Assembly (NCBI RefSeq): GCF_024639605.1 | Contig: NZ_JAHEHZ010000007.1 | Location: forward strand, 1-45,698 | Direction of reading: 5' to 3' | DNA: 45,698 nucleotides | Source: Roseobacter sp. | Lineage (GTDB): Bacteria; Pseudomonadota; Alphaproteobacteria; Rhodobacterales; Rhodobacteraceae | Shown: in pieces, positions 30,315-39,182 of the stretch | Position numbering within the stretch: the stretch's first letter is position 1 | How the letters are laid out: the number at the start of each line of letters is the position of its first letter | Notes under the pieces: model-generated | Database searches by the model: none | Told to the model about the DNA's origin: nothing | Seen by the model: the letters and a program-made list of their open reading frames with translations, nothing else | Made by a program: the position numbers and the translations under genes

Positions 30315-31211
30315 ATGACGAATTCTGTCTCAGCGCCGGTAAAAAGGCTCCTGACGGGGCTGTCCGCCGAACAGCCTGTCCTGATCGCGGGGCCCACGGC
30401 TTCGGGAAAATCAGCGCTGGCGCTGGAGATTGTCGCAGCCCAGGGCGGCGTGATCGTGAATGCTGACGCAAGCCAGGTCTATGACTGCTGGCGGGTTCTG
30501 ACCGCGCGTCCTTCCGCGGAGGAAGAGGCACAGGCGCCGCACTATCTTTATGGTCATGTCAGCGCGCATCAGAGTTACTCTGCCGGACACTGGCTGCGCG
30601 AGGTCCGGCCTTTGTTGCGAGACGGCCCGCGTCCGGTCATTGTGGGCGGTACCGGGCTCTATTTCTCCGCTCTGACCCGCGGGCTGGCTGATATTCCGGC
30701 AGTTCCGGCAGAAATCCGCGCGCGCGGCGATGCGGCAGGCCGCGCCGAAATGCTTGCAGCGCTCGACGCCCCGACCCGCGCACAGATCGACACGGCCAAC
30801 CGGGCGCGGGTGCAGCGTGCCTGGGAGGTGCTTCAGACAACCGGGCGTGGTCTTGCAGCCTGGCAGGCGGACACCGGGGCGCCCGCCCTGCCCGAAGCCC
30901 GCGCGCACTGTCTGATTTTTGAGGCAGACAAGGACTGGCTCAACGCCCGTATTGAACGGCGACTTGATCTGATGATCGCCGGCGGCGCGCTGGAAGAGGC
31001 AGAGGCGCTGCTGGCTGACTATGATCCCGCCCTGCCCGCGCACCGCGCCATCGGTGCGCCGGAGCTGATCGCGCATCTGCGCGGTGAGATGACCCTTGAG
31101 CAGGCGCGCGAGGCGGCTGTGATCGCCACGCGGCAGTTTGCCAAGCGTCAACGCACCTGGTTCCGCTCAAAGATGCGCGACTGGCAGCGTGTCCGGGCGG
31201 ACTCAGCCTGA
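30315..31211 (+). CDS. miaA: tRNA dimethylallyltransferase
   Basis: MiaA adds the dimethylallyl group to A37 of tRNAs reading codons that start with U. The protein (298 aa from the ATG at 30315) has the P-loop GPTASGKS (26-33), [17 protein letters not shown] (about 49-65), [13 protein letters not shown] and the C-terminal [12 protein letters not shown] motif. The ORF track starts at a GTG at 30294; the ATG is the better fit to family length. No clear Shine-Dalgarno is seen. It is divergent from pyrH. Confidence 0.95.
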   Translation: MTNSVSAPVKRLLTGLSAEQPVLIAGPTASGKSALALEIVAAQGGVIVNADASQVYDCWRVLTARPSAEEEAQAPHYLYGHVSAHQSYSAGHWLREVRPLLRDGPRPVIVGGTGLYFSALTRGLADIPAVPAEIRARGDAAGRAEMLAALDAPTRAQIDTANRARVQRAWEVLQTTGRGLAAWQADTGAPALPEARAHCLIFEADKDWLNARIERRLDLMIAGGALEEAEALLADYDPALPAHRAIGAPELIAHLRGEMTLEQAREAAVIATRQFAKRQRTWFRSKMRDWQRVRADSA

Positions 31212-31302
31212 CAGAACTTGTCTGAAAAGAACTGACAGAGGATCGGATCTGCGCTATGGGGATTAAAACCTGTAAATAAGCGATTTTTCACGGAAAAGTT
31301 GT

Positions 31303-32109
31303 ATGGATGCCTCAGACCTTCGTATTGTCTCTCTGTCGCAGCTGGCCGGCACGCAGAACTGGCGACTGAGCCTTGCGCATGACCGCGCTGAACAGCTGCT
31401 GATCTGGATCACCAGAGGCCAGGGGCGCCTGTTGCTTGACGGCCAGCGCCGCGGGGTCGGCACGCATAATGCGATTGTTGTGCCGGCGCGGCATCTCTTT
31501 GCACTGGATCTTGGCAGGCAGGGCGTGGGCCAGGCGGTGATCGTACCCGAAGGCTGCCAGATCCTCTTTCCGCAATTGCCCCGACTGCTGCGGATCCGCG
31601 AGGTGAGTGCCATGTCTGAACTGACGGTGCTGATGGAGGCGGCGACCCGCGAGCAGAGCACTGCAAGACCGCTTACCGGACAGGCGATGGAAGCGCATGG
31701 CGCGCTGATCTCGGTCTGGCTGCAGCGCCAGATGGCGCTTGAGGAACACGCACCGCAAAAGCGCAACGCGGCCGGAAGGCTGACGGCGGCCTACTGCAGG
31801 CGGATCTCCGAACACTTCCGCGCGCCTATGACGATGGCCGATCATGCCGCGGCCCTCAGTGTTACGCCCACCCACCTTACCCGCGTCTGTCGCGCCTCGA
31901 CCGGGCGCACGGCGGCGGATCTGCTGACTGAACGGGTGCTCTATGAGGCCCGGCTGCTGCTCACGTCGACCCGGGTTCCGGCGCAGGATATCGCCCGGCA
32001 TCTCGGCTTTGGAAGTGCGGCCTATTTTACGCGGTTCATGCAGCAACATACCCGTATGACACCCACGCTACTGCGCCGTGCAGCGCAGCCCGTGGCAGAG
32101 GCCGCCTGA
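31303..32109 (+). CDS. AraC-type transcriptional regulator
   Basis: This 268-aa protein has an N-terminal cupin-like ligand domain (about 1-150; LLLDGQRRGVGTHNAIVVPARHLF) and a C-terminal pair of helix-turn-helix motifs typical of AraC/XylS (about 165-262; MADHAAALSVTPTHLTRVCR and DIARHLGFGSAAYFTRFMQQHTRMTP). It lies directly upstream of a Dpp/Opp-type ABC transporter, so it may regulate it, with the inverted repeat at 32145-32168 as a possible site. The ligand is unknown. Confidence 0.88.
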   Translation: MDASDLRIVSLSQLAGTQNWRLSLAHDRAEQLLIWITRGQGRLLLDGQRRGVGTHNAIVVPARHLFALDLGRQGVGQAVIVPEGCQILFPQLPRLLRIREVSAMSELTVLMEAATREQSTARPLTGQAMEAHGALISVWLQRQMALEEHAPQKRNAAGRLTAAYCRRISEHFRAPMTMADHAAALSVTPTHLTRVCRASTGRTAADLLTERVLYEARLLLTSTRVPAQDIARHLGFGSAAYFTRFMQQHTRMTPTLLRRAAQPVAEAA

Positions 32110-32144
32110 GGCGCGACAAGAAGCGTCGCTGACGGGGATGCGGG

Positions 32145-32168
32145 TTTGCGACCCGGACATGTCGCAAA
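32145..32168. promoter_or_regulatory. Inverted repeat TTTGCGAC-N8-GTCGCAAA between the AraC gene and the ABC operon
   Basis: A perfect 8-bp inverted repeat with an 8-nt spacer lies 35 bases past the AraC-type gene and 140 bases before the first permease. No T-run follows, so a terminator is unlikely. It is a candidate operator. TTGACG at 32190-32195 might be a -35, but no convincing -10 follows. Confidence 0.45.
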
Positions 32169-32308
32169 AAGACCAGTTTCGGACGTATGTTCGCGTTGAC
32201 GCGCGCCCCCCGTTCATGCCTGATAGAGTTTCAATGACAAGACCGGGGGCAAAAAATCCCCGATAACAGACGTGCAAAGTCACGCCACAGCCACCAACAG
32301 GGGCACCC

Positions 32309-33358
32309 ATGGGACTATTCATACTCAGACGCCTGGGCGTGATGTTACTGACGGCGTTATGCCTGACGTTCATCGTGTTCTGGCTTACCAATCTGTATCC
32401 AAACCTCGAAAAACTTGCGAAAACGCAAGGAAACTTCCGCATGTCGGATGAGGCCGTGACAAGTTTTCTGGACAAAAACGGCTATCTGCAGCCGATGCCC
32501 GTGAAATTCGGTCAGTGGCTGGGCGTTTTGCCAGGCTGGACATGGGAGGACCCGGAGACCGGTGCCGTTACCGGCAGATGTTTTGCCTCCGGCACACCAG
32601 AAGAGGAACGCGGTAGTTTTTGCGGTGTGATCCAGGGCGACTGGGGATTTTCGACAGTCTTCAAGGAGGACGTGGGCGGTATCGTGGCGACAAGGCTCGG
32701 CCTGACGGGCAAGCTGATGTTCGCGGTGATGCTGGTGATGGTGCCGATGGCGCTGCTTATCGGGGTTCTGGCGGGCATGCGCGAGGGGTCGGTCACGGAC
32801 CGGACGCTCTCGACCTTCTCGATTGCATCGACGGCCACACCGGAATACGTTTCGGGCGTTATTTTCATCGCGGTCTTTGCCTCCTCAGCCGTCGGGCTGA
32901 AATGGTTCAAAGGATCGGCAACCTCTGCCATGGAAAACGCGACCTTCGAGAATTTTACCCTGCCGGTGATTACAATCGCCCTTTACGGCATGGGATATAT
33001 CGCGCGGATGACGCGGGCGTCGATGACTGAGGTCATGACGGCGCAGTATATCCGCACGGCGCGCCTGAAAGGCGTAAAATTCTCCGACATCGTTATGAAG
33101 CACGCTCTGCGAAATGCGCTGATCGCCCCTTTTACGGTGATTATGCTGCAGTTTCCCTGGCTGCTGAACGGTGTGGTGATCGTGGAGACGCTCTTTAACT
33201 ACAAGGGCTTTGGCTGGCTGCTGGTGCAGGCGGCGGGAAACAATGACATCGAGCTGCTGCTGGCGGTCTCGGTCGTCTCGGTCGCCGTGGTTCTGGTGAC
33301 GCAGCTGATATCTGATATCGGCTACGTGTATCTGAACCCGCGCATCCGCATCGCATAA
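32309..33358 (+). CDS. Dpp/Opp-type ABC transporter permease (DppB-like)
   Basis: This 349-aa inner-membrane permease has an N-terminal helix (LGVMLLTALCLTFIVFWL), a periplasmic loop of about 85 residues and five further helices, with the EAA loop YIRTARLKGVKFSDIVMKHALRNAL facing the ATPase. The family imports di- and oligopeptides or nickel complexes. The periplasmic loop carries a cysteine pair (C91, C105) that may form a disulfide. It is the first gene of a three-gene transporter; a substrate-binding protein is missing, and the substrate is unknown. Confidence 0.92.
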   Translation: MGLFILRRLGVMLLTALCLTFIVFWLTNLYPNLEKLAKTQGNFRMSDEAVTSFLDKNGYLQPMPVKFGQWLGVLPGWTWEDPETGAVTGRCFASGTPEEERGSFCGVIQGDWGFSTVFKEDVGGIVATRLGLTGKLMFAVMLVMVPMALLIGVLAGMREGSVTDRTLSTFSIASTATPEYVSGVIFIAVFASSAVGLKWFKGSATSAMENATFENFTLPVITIALYGMGYIARMTRASMTEVMTAQYIRTARLKGVKFSDIVMKHALRNALIAPFTVIMLQFPWLLNGVVIVETLFNYKGFGWLLVQAAGNNDIELLLAVSVVSVAVVLVTQLISDIGYVYLNPRIRIA

Positions 33359-33372
33359 GGGAGGACTGAGAG

Positions 33373-34590
33373 ATGGAAGAACTTTCCTGGGCCAGCATCA
33401 TCGCCCGCATGTTCATTCAGCTTGGTCCTGTGTGGATTTCGCTGATTGTCCTTTTCACCCTGTCGATCACCTACAAGCGCCGACTGGGCCTTTATGGTAA
33501 GCTTTTTGACAGCACCATCGGCATGATCGGCTTCGGCCTTGTTATGTTCTGGGTTTTTACCGGTGTTTATGGCGGCCCGCTCGACATGCTGGTCACCCAT
33601 GATCCGCTGAGCCAGGTCTCAGGAATGAAGAACAAATCACCCGGCACCCCGATGCGCAGCCCGGATGAAGGCGAATATGCCTACTTCCTGCTGGGCGGGG
33701 ACAACCTTGCACGTGACGTATTCAGTCGCCTGATCAAGGGTGCCTGGGTCGTGGTGCAGATTGCACCCATTGCCACGCTCTTCGCCTTTATGGTCGGCAT
33801 CACGCTTGGTCTGCCGGCGGGGTATTATGGCGGTCGCCTCGACACGATCCTGTCGTTTTTAGCGAACCTCATTCTCGCCTTCCCGGTCATCCTGCTCTTC
33901 TATCTGCTGGTGACGCCGGAGATCGTGCTGACCGGCATTCCCAATTATATGGCCCTCTTTTTGTTCGTCTTTCCGCTGATCTTCATGTGTATCCTGCTGA
34001 ACTCGCGGTATTACACGCAGCCTAAGGTGCGCACGCCGTTGCTGATCGGCGTGCTGGGTGGTCTGGGCTGGCTTTATCTGTCGCTGGTTTCAACCGACGG
34101 CTCAGTGGTGGCAACACCGACCTACGTCATACCTGGTCTGCCGAAGTTCCTTGATCTTTTTGATATCGATCCGGGCATTCTGGTGGTCTTTGTGTCGGTG
34201 GTTTTCGTGAACTCGCCCACAGTCTTCCGGATCGTGCGGGGCCTTGCGATGGACATCAAGACGCGTGACTATGTGGCTGCCGCCCAGACGCGGGGTGAGG
34301 GTCCCTGGTATATCATGCTATGGGAAATCCTGCCCAACGCCCGCGGCCCGCTGATCGTCGATTTCTGTCTGCGGATCGGCTATACCACGATCCTGCTCGG
34401 CACCCTTGGCTTCTTTGGTCTGGGTCTGGAATCTGAAAGCCCCGACTGGGGCAGCACGATCAATGCAGGCCGGCGTCTGCTGGCCCTTTATCCGCATGCG
34501 GCGATTGCACCCGCGCTGGCACTTCTGACGCTGGTGCTGGGGCTCAATCTGCTGGCGGACGGGCTGCGCGAGGAAAGCCTGCGCGACTGA
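33373..34590 (+). CDS. Dpp/Opp-type ABC transporter permease (DppC-like), extended
   Basis: This permease partner has the C-subunit features: an N-terminal helix, LGGDNLARDVFSRLIKGAWV, and the EAA loop DYVAAAQTRGEGPWYIMLWEILPNARGPL. At 405 aa it is about 100 residues longer than typical DppC. The extra part (roughly 190-270) lies between core helices and includes hydrophobic stretches and a soluble loop (SRYYTQPKVRTP, DGSVVATPTYVIPG). It follows the first permease after 14 bases. Confidence 0.92.
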   Translation: MEELSWASIIARMFIQLGPVWISLIVLFTLSITYKRRLGLYGKLFDSTIGMIGFGLVMFWVFTGVYGGPLDMLVTHDPLSQVSGMKNKSPGTPMRSPDEGEYAYFLLGGDNLARDVFSRLIKGAWVVVQIAPIATLFAFMVGITLGLPAGYYGGRLDTILSFLANLILAFPVILLFYLLVTPEIVLTGIPNYMALFLFVFPLIFMCILLNSRYYTQPKVRTPLLIGVLGGLGWLYLSLVSTDGSVVATPTYVIPGLPKFLDLFDIDPGILVVFVSVVFVNSPTVFRIVRGLAMDIKTRDYVAAAQTRGEGPWYIMLWEILPNARGPLIVDFCLRIGYTTILLGTLGFFGLGLESESPDWGSTINAGRRLLALYPHAAIAPALALLTLVLGLNLLADGLREESLRD

Positions 34591-34600
34591 TCTGAAGGGA

Positions 34601-34650
34601 TGGGGGGCGCTGCCCCCTGACCCCCCGGGATATATAAGAGCCAGAGAAGC
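34601..34650. repeat. REP-like intergenic element
   Basis: Between permease and ATPase genes lies a C/G-run palindrome (GGGGGC-GCT-GCCCCC) followed by CCCCCCGGGATATATAAGAGCCAGAGAAG. This layout, a G/C-run hairpin then CGGGATAT and an AGxxAGAG tail, resembles the short intergenic repeats common in Rhodobacteraceae. Only one copy is visible in this window, so the assignment rests on recognised form. Confidence 0.5.
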
Positions 34651-34692
34651 CGGAAAAGGTTTCGAACGAGATGCTCCAGAGAGGAGACAAGA

Positions 34693-36783
34693 ATGCCAAA
34701 GCCAGATTACAGCGGTCCCATTCTGGAAATCGACAAGCTGTCTATTTCATTTTTTACGCGGCTGCGGGAAATTCCGGCTGTGATGGATTTTTCCGTGGTT
34801 GTGCAGCCCGGCGAGGCCGTCGGTCTTGTGGGCGAATCCGGTTGCGGCAAATCGACGGTGGCGCTTGGTGTCATGCAGGATCTGGGCAAGAACGGCCGCG
34901 TCGTGGGCGGTTCGATCAAGTTCAAGGGGCGCGATCTGGGGGCAATGAGTGACGAGGAGCTGCGTGACATTCGTGGCTCTGAGATCGCGATGATCTATCA
35001 GGAGCCTATGGCCTCTCTGAACCCGGCGATGAAGATCGGCAAGCAGTTGATGGAAGTGCCGATGATCCACGCGGGCGCCTCCGAGAAAGAGGCTTACGAA
35101 AGGGCCCTTCAGGTTGTCACAGACGTGAAACTGCCGGACCCGAAGCGGATCCTCAGCGCCTTCCCGCACCAGCTCTCGGGCGGGCAGCAGCAGCGCATCG
35201 TTATTGCGATGGCGCTGATGTCCGAGCCCTCTTTGCTTATCCTCGATGAGCCGACGACGGCGCTCGATGTGACCGTTGAGGCAGCGATTGTGGAACTGGT
35301 CAAGGATCTGGGGCGCAAGTACGGCACGTCGATGCTGTTTATCAGCCACAACCTCGGGCTGGTGCTGGAGACCTGCGACCGGATCTGTGTGATGTATTCC
35401 GGCGAGGCGGTAGAGCGCGGTTCTATTGAGGATGTCTTTGACCAGATGCAGCATCCTTATACCCAGGCGCTCTTCCGGTCGATCCCGCTGCCGGGCGCGG
35501 ATAAAAACGCGCGCCCTCTGGTGGCAATTCCCGGCAACTTCCCCCTGCCCCATGAACGCCCCCCGGGATGCAACTTTGGTCCGCGCTGCGACTACTTCGA
35601 GGCAGGTCGCTGTGATCAGGGTCAGATCCCGATGGAGAGTGTGCCCGGGAACGACCGGCATGCGACGCGCTGTGTGAAGTTCAGAGAGATCGACTGGGAC
35701 GCGCCGATGGAACTTGCCGAGGTTAAAACCAAGGGCGAGATCGGCGATGTTGTTCTGAAGATGGACAACCTCAAGAAATATTACGAGGTGGCTGCAAATG
35801 CGATCTTTGGCGGTGGCGACAGGAAGGTTGTCAAAGCGAATGAAACGCTGAGTTTTGAGGCGCGCGAATCCGAGACGCTGGCAATCGTCGGGGAATCGGG
35901 GTGTGGCAAATCCACCTTCGCCAAAGTGTTGATGGGTCTGGAGACGGCGACCGAAGGGGAGATCCTGCTGGACAACCGTTCCATCGGTAACACGCCGATT
36001 GAGGAACGGGACACCAGAACAATCTCCGAAGTACAGATGGTCTTTCAGAACCCCTTTGACACGCTGAACCCGTCGATGACCGTCGGGCGCCAGATTATCC
36101 GCGCGCTGGAAATCTTTGGCATCGGGGAGAGTGAAAAAGACCGCACGCAGCGCATGCTCAAGCTGCTCGATCTGGTGAAACTGCCGCGTGAGTTTGCAAC
36201 GCGCATGCCGCGCCAGCTTTCCGGCGGGCAGAAGCAGCGTGTGGGCATCGCGCGCGCCTTTGCGGGGGATGCGCGGATCGTGGTGGCCGATGAACCGGTA
36301 TCGGCGCTGGATGTGTCGGTGCAGGCGGCGGTCACGGATCTGCTGATGGAAATCCAGCGCGAGCAGAAAACCACGCTTCTTTTTATCAGCCATGATCTGT
36401 CGATTGTGCGCTATCTCAGCGACCGGGTGATGGTGATGTATCTGGGCCATGTGGTCGAGCTTGGCACCACGGATCAGGTCTTCTCGCCACCCTATCACCC
36501 TTATACCGAAGCGCTGCTTTCGGCGGTGCCGATCGCGGATACCTCTGTGAAGAAGAAGCATATCGTGCTTGAGGGGGATATTCCGTCGGCGATGAACCCG
36601 CCGCCGGGCTGCCCGTTCCAGACGCGTTGTCGCTGGAAGTCGGAAGTGCCGGGCGGATTATGTGAAAAAGAGGTGCCGCCTGTGCGACGGTTGCCCGGCG
36701 ATCACCAGATCAAATGCCATCTGAGTGATGAAAAGCTCGCGGAAATGGAGCCGGTCATTGAAATTGGTGTTGCTGCGGAATAG
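34693..36783 (+). CDS. Fused Dpp/Opp-type ABC transporter ATPase (DppD-DppF)
   Basis: This 696-aa protein joins two ATPase domains. Domain 1 has Walker A GESGCGKST (47-55), LSGGQ (161-165) and LLILDEP (181-187). Domain 2 has Walker A GESGCGKST (400-408), LSGGQKQR (509-516) and VADEPVSALD. Each is followed by the oligopeptide-transporter C-terminal region with cysteines (first: C293, C299, C307, C327; second: CPFQTRC...C), a region reported to bind an Fe-S cluster in some relatives. It powers the two permeases upstream. AGAGGAGA precedes the ATG. Confidence 0.95.
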   Translation: MPKPDYSGPILEIDKLSISFFTRLREIPAVMDFSVVVQPGEAVGLVGESGCGKSTVALGVMQDLGKNGRVVGGSIKFKGRDLGAMSDEELRDIRGSEIAMIYQEPMASLNPAMKIGKQLMEVPMIHAGASEKEAYERALQVVTDVKLPDPKRILSAFPHQLSGGQQQRIVIAMALMSEPSLLILDEPTTALDVTVEAAIVELVKDLGRKYGTSMLFISHNLGLVLETCDRICVMYSGEAVERGSIEDVFDQMQHPYTQALFRSIPLPGADKNARPLVAIPGNFPLPHERPPGCNFGPRCDYFEAGRCDQGQIPMESVPGNDRHATRCVKFREIDWDAPMELAEVKTKGEIGDVVLKMDNLKKYYEVAANAIFGGGDRKVVKANETLSFEARESETLAIVGESGCGKSTFAKVLMGLETATEGEILLDNRSIGNTPIEERDTRTISEVQMVFQNPFDTLNPSMTVGRQIIRALEIFGIGESEKDRTQRMLKLLDLVKLPREFATRMPRQLSGGQKQRVGIARAFAGDARIVVADEPVSALDVSVQAAVTDLLMEIQREQKTTLLFISHDLSIVRYLSDRVMVMYLGHVVELGTTDQVFSPPYHPYTEALLSAVPIADTSVKKKHIVLEGDIPSAMNPPPGCPFQTRCRWKSEVPGGLCEKEVPPVRRLPGDHQIKCHLSDEKLAEMEPVIEIGVAAE

Positions 36784-36804
36784 ACGTTGAAACGGAAACA
36801 AAAA

Positions 36805-36838
36805 GGGGCCGCGCAGGCAGTTGCGCGGCCCCTTCCTG
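36805..36838. terminator. Bidirectional terminator
   Basis: GGGGCCGCGC and GCGCGGCCCC form a perfect 10-bp stem with an 8-nt loop (36805-36832). On the minus strand it is followed by TTTTTGTTT, a good terminator for the small membrane gene. On the plus strand the tail TTCCTGTTT is weaker but may serve the ABC operon, which ends 21 bases before the stem. Confidence 0.85.
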
Positions 36839-36855
36839 TTTGATCCCTCCAGAGA

Positions 36856-37272
36856 TCAGGCAACAAGTGCGAGCATCAGTGCGCTCAGATAGCCCAGTGA
36901 GAAAAGTGCGAATCCGGGGCGTCGGGACGCGAGGATGAGTGAAGCCAGCATCAGAACGGCGGCCAGACCAAGTGAGCCCATCGCCGGCCACCAGATGATC
37001 CCGTTGAGTTCGGTGCCCGGCCCCCAGGGGGAGCCTTCCCATGTCAGGCCGACGTTTGTCACGGCTGCCAGTAACCCCAGCAGAGCCCCGCCGCAGAGGG
37101 CGCGCAGATGCTCAATGACCGGGTGGCGGCGACGGCGGATCATGCCTGCCGGAGTGGCGCCGGGCATGTGCGAGCCGAGTTCACGGACCGGCACATTGCG
37201 CAAGGGGGCCGCATTGCGGTTCTGTGATTTCTGAATACGCTCAAGGCGTGCATGAAAGTTTGCGGTAGCCAT
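36856..37272 (-). CDS. Hypothetical membrane protein
   Basis: This 138-aa protein has a basic, polar N-terminal third (MATANFHARLERIQKSQNRN..., RRRRHP around 47-51), then three hydrophobic segments (LCGGALLGLLAAVTNVGL, PAMGSLGLAAVLMLASLIL, FALFSLGYLSALMLALVA). I do not recognise a named family. The start at 37272 follows GGGAGA; the ORF track adds 11 residues. TTAA-N7-TTAT (37361-37375), seven of eight CtrA consensus bases, lies 89 bases upstream. A bidirectional terminator ends it. Confidence 0.75.
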   Translation of the reverse strand: MATANFHARLERIQKSQNRNAAPLRNVPVRELGSHMPGATPAGMIRRRRHPVIEHLRALCGGALLGLLAAVTNVGLTWEGSPWGPGTELNGIIWWPAMGSLGLAAVLMLASLILASRRPGFALFSLGYLSALMLALVA

Positions 37273-37428
37273 TTTGTTGCGTCTCCCTAGTTCCGTTATC
37301 CGCAATGTGCCGGGGAATTCGGGCAGGACTGTGGCCCGGACCTGAGCGTAATGTGAAAGGTTAACAGAAGGTTATCCCAGAGGGGATACAACCTTTAGGA
37401 CACGTAAAAAGGGAAGTCGGGCCCGCAT

Positions 37429-38010
37429 TCACTGGCCTGTTATAACTTTAACGTAATTCCGGGTTTCCCGGTATGGTGGAATTCCGCCATATTTTTGTAC
37501 CGCTGCGGGGCCCGCGTTATAGGCCGCCAGTGCGAGACGCCAGGATCCGAAAGTCCGGTACTGATTTGCCAGATAGCGCGCCCCGCCTTCAAGATTTTGC
37601 AGCGGATCCAGCGGATCGACGCGCAGCGCCCGTGCGGTGGCCGGCATCAGTTGTGCCAGCCCGAGTGCGCCCTTGTGCGATTTTGCCTTCGGGTTCCAGT
37701 TTGATTCCTGCTGCACGAGGCGCAGAAAAAGATCTTCCGGCACGCCGTGCTTGCGCGCGGCGGTTTTTGCCATCACCAGAAACGGTCCGGTGTAGGGGCC
37801 CTTGTAGGCCTGGTCCCATTTCGTCGGTACATGCACCGACTGTGGTTTAAGGCGTATGGAGTTGTTGTACTGTTCCGAGGCGCGGTTATCGAGCACGCTG
37901 ATCTGCGACGAAAAAAGCTTGTTCCGGCTCTTGGACGACACGGTCTCGGCAGACAGTGCATTTGCCCCTGTCGCCACGGTCAGTGCCAGTGCATAGACTG
38001 TCCGCATCAT
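37429..38010 (-). CDS. Lytic transglycosylase (SLT domain)
   Basis: This 193-aa exported protein cleaves peptidoglycan glycan strands. It has a signal peptide ([21 protein letters not shown]) and a C-terminal SLT domain with the catalytic glutamate E102 in [31 protein letters not shown] and [13 protein letters not shown]. The start at 38010 (second-best 38007) gives a proper signal peptide; the ORF track start at 38064 adds 18 residues. It is divergent from ssb. Confidence 0.9.
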   Translation of the reverse strand: MMRTVYALALTVATGANALSAETVSSKSRNKLFSSQISVLDNRASEQYNNSIRLKPQSVHVPTKWDQAYKGPYTGPFLVMAKTAARKHGVPEDLFLRLVQQESNWNPKAKSHKGALGLAQLMPATARALRVDPLDPLQNLEGGARYLANQYRTFGSWRLALAAYNAGPAAVQKYGGIPPYRETRNYVKVITGQ

Positions 38011-38233
38011 CACTTTAAATACCCCCGTCACCGTCGACCCGAACATCACTATAGGAAGACCCACTGCGATATGCCACCCCGACAGTGCGTGCCGGTGTTG
38101 TCCGTTTGTTGTCCCTGCGCGGGTTTATGCGTGTTTCAAAGAGGGGGCCGAGGGTATAGGTTCGACGCGATCACGCGCGACCGGATTCGGCCGGTGCGTC
38201 AGAACGAAAAGCAGTATCAGGGGGGGCACCATT

Positions 38234-38743
38234 ATGGCCGGCTCAGTAAACAAGGTAATTCTCATCGGCAATCTTGGGCGTGACCCGGAAGTCCGTAGTT
38301 TTCAGAACGGCGGCAAGGTCTGCAACCTCCGCATCGCCACATCCGAGACTTGGAAAGACCGCAACACAGGCGAGCGCAAAGAGCGCACTGAATGGCATTC
38401 GGTCGCTATTTTCTCAGAGCCGCTGGCCCGCGTCGCCGAGCAGTATCTGCGTAAAGGCTCCAAGGTTTATATCGAGGGCCAATTGGAGACCCGCAAGTGG
38501 CAGGATCAGTCCGGCCAGGACCGTTACTCAACCGAAGTCGTTCTGCGCCCCTACAGATCCGAACTGACCATGCTTGACGGGCGCGGTGAAGGCGGCGGTG
38601 GTGGATTTGGCGGAGGCGGAGGCGGCGATCAGGGCTATGATGACCGCGGAGGCGACAGCTATGGCAGCGGCGGTGGTAGCGGTGGCGGCGGCAACTCCGG
38701 CCCGGCACCTTCGCGTGATCTGGACGACGAAATCCCGTTCTGA
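38234..38743 (+). CDS. ssb: Single-stranded DNA-binding protein
   Basis: SSB coats single-stranded DNA in replication and repair. The 169-aa protein has an OB fold (about 1-115; [58 protein letters not shown]), a glycine-rich linker and the acidic partner-binding tip DLDDEIPF. Its TGA shares one base with the ATG of the acetyltransferase gene. No LexA-type box is seen upstream. Confidence 0.97.
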   Translation: MAGSVNKVILIGNLGRDPEVRSFQNGGKVCNLRIATSETWKDRNTGERKERTEWHSVAIFSEPLARVAEQYLRKGSKVYIEGQLETRKWQDQSGQDRYSTEVVLRPYRSELTMLDGRGEGGGGGFGGGGGGDQGYDDRGGDSYGSGGGSGGGGNSGPAPSRDLDDEIPF

Positions 38744-39177
38744 TGTTCCGGCCTGCCGTGCGCCTGCTGACCCGGGCGGACACTGCGGCAGCACTTGAGC
38801 TTTACACTGACCTCACCCTCGGGTCGCCGGCCTGTGACCGACCGGCCTTTCACAAGATGCTGGAACACCCCGGCACCACAGTCACCGGTGCCTTCGAGGG
38901 TGACGTGCTGATCTCGATGGTGACACTGCATCTGCTGCCAGATGTCACCCGGGAGGCCCGGCCCTGTGCGCTGATCGAGAATGTAGTGACGCGAGCGGAC
39001 CGGCGCGGCCAGGGATTCGGACGGCTGGGAATGGAGGCGGCTTTGAAGCGCGCATGGGCGGCAGACGCCTGTAAGGTCATGCTGCTGACCGGCCAGCGCC
39101 GCGACGCGAAAGGGTTCCGCGAGGCCGTTGGATTTTCCTCAGAGGACAAGCACGCGATGGTTATCCGCCGGTCCTGA
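38743..39177 (+). CDS. GNAT-family N-acetyltransferase
   Basis: This 144-aa protein has the GNAT fold, with acetyl-CoA motif A in IENVVTRADRRGQGFGRLGMEAAL (about 80-103; the RGQGFG is the pyrophosphate loop). The substrate is unknown. It overlaps the ssb stop by one base (TGATG), so it is probably translated from the ssb transcript, an unusual partner for ssb. It converges on aroB with a gap of 5 bases. Confidence 0.88.
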   Translation: MFRPAVRLLTRADTAAALELYTDLTLGSPACDRPAFHKMLEHPGTTVTGAFEGDVLISMVTLHLLPDVTREARPCALIENVVTRADRRGQGFGRLGMEAALKRAWAADACKVMLLTGQRRDAKGFREAVGFSSEDKHAMVIRRS

Positions 39178-39182
39178 CGGTG

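Noticed and set aside
34747-36561. 604-aa minus-strand ORF
   Set aside because: It is antisense to the ABC ATPase, is rich in His and Arg and has no family pattern, as expected for a shadow frame in GC-rich DNA.
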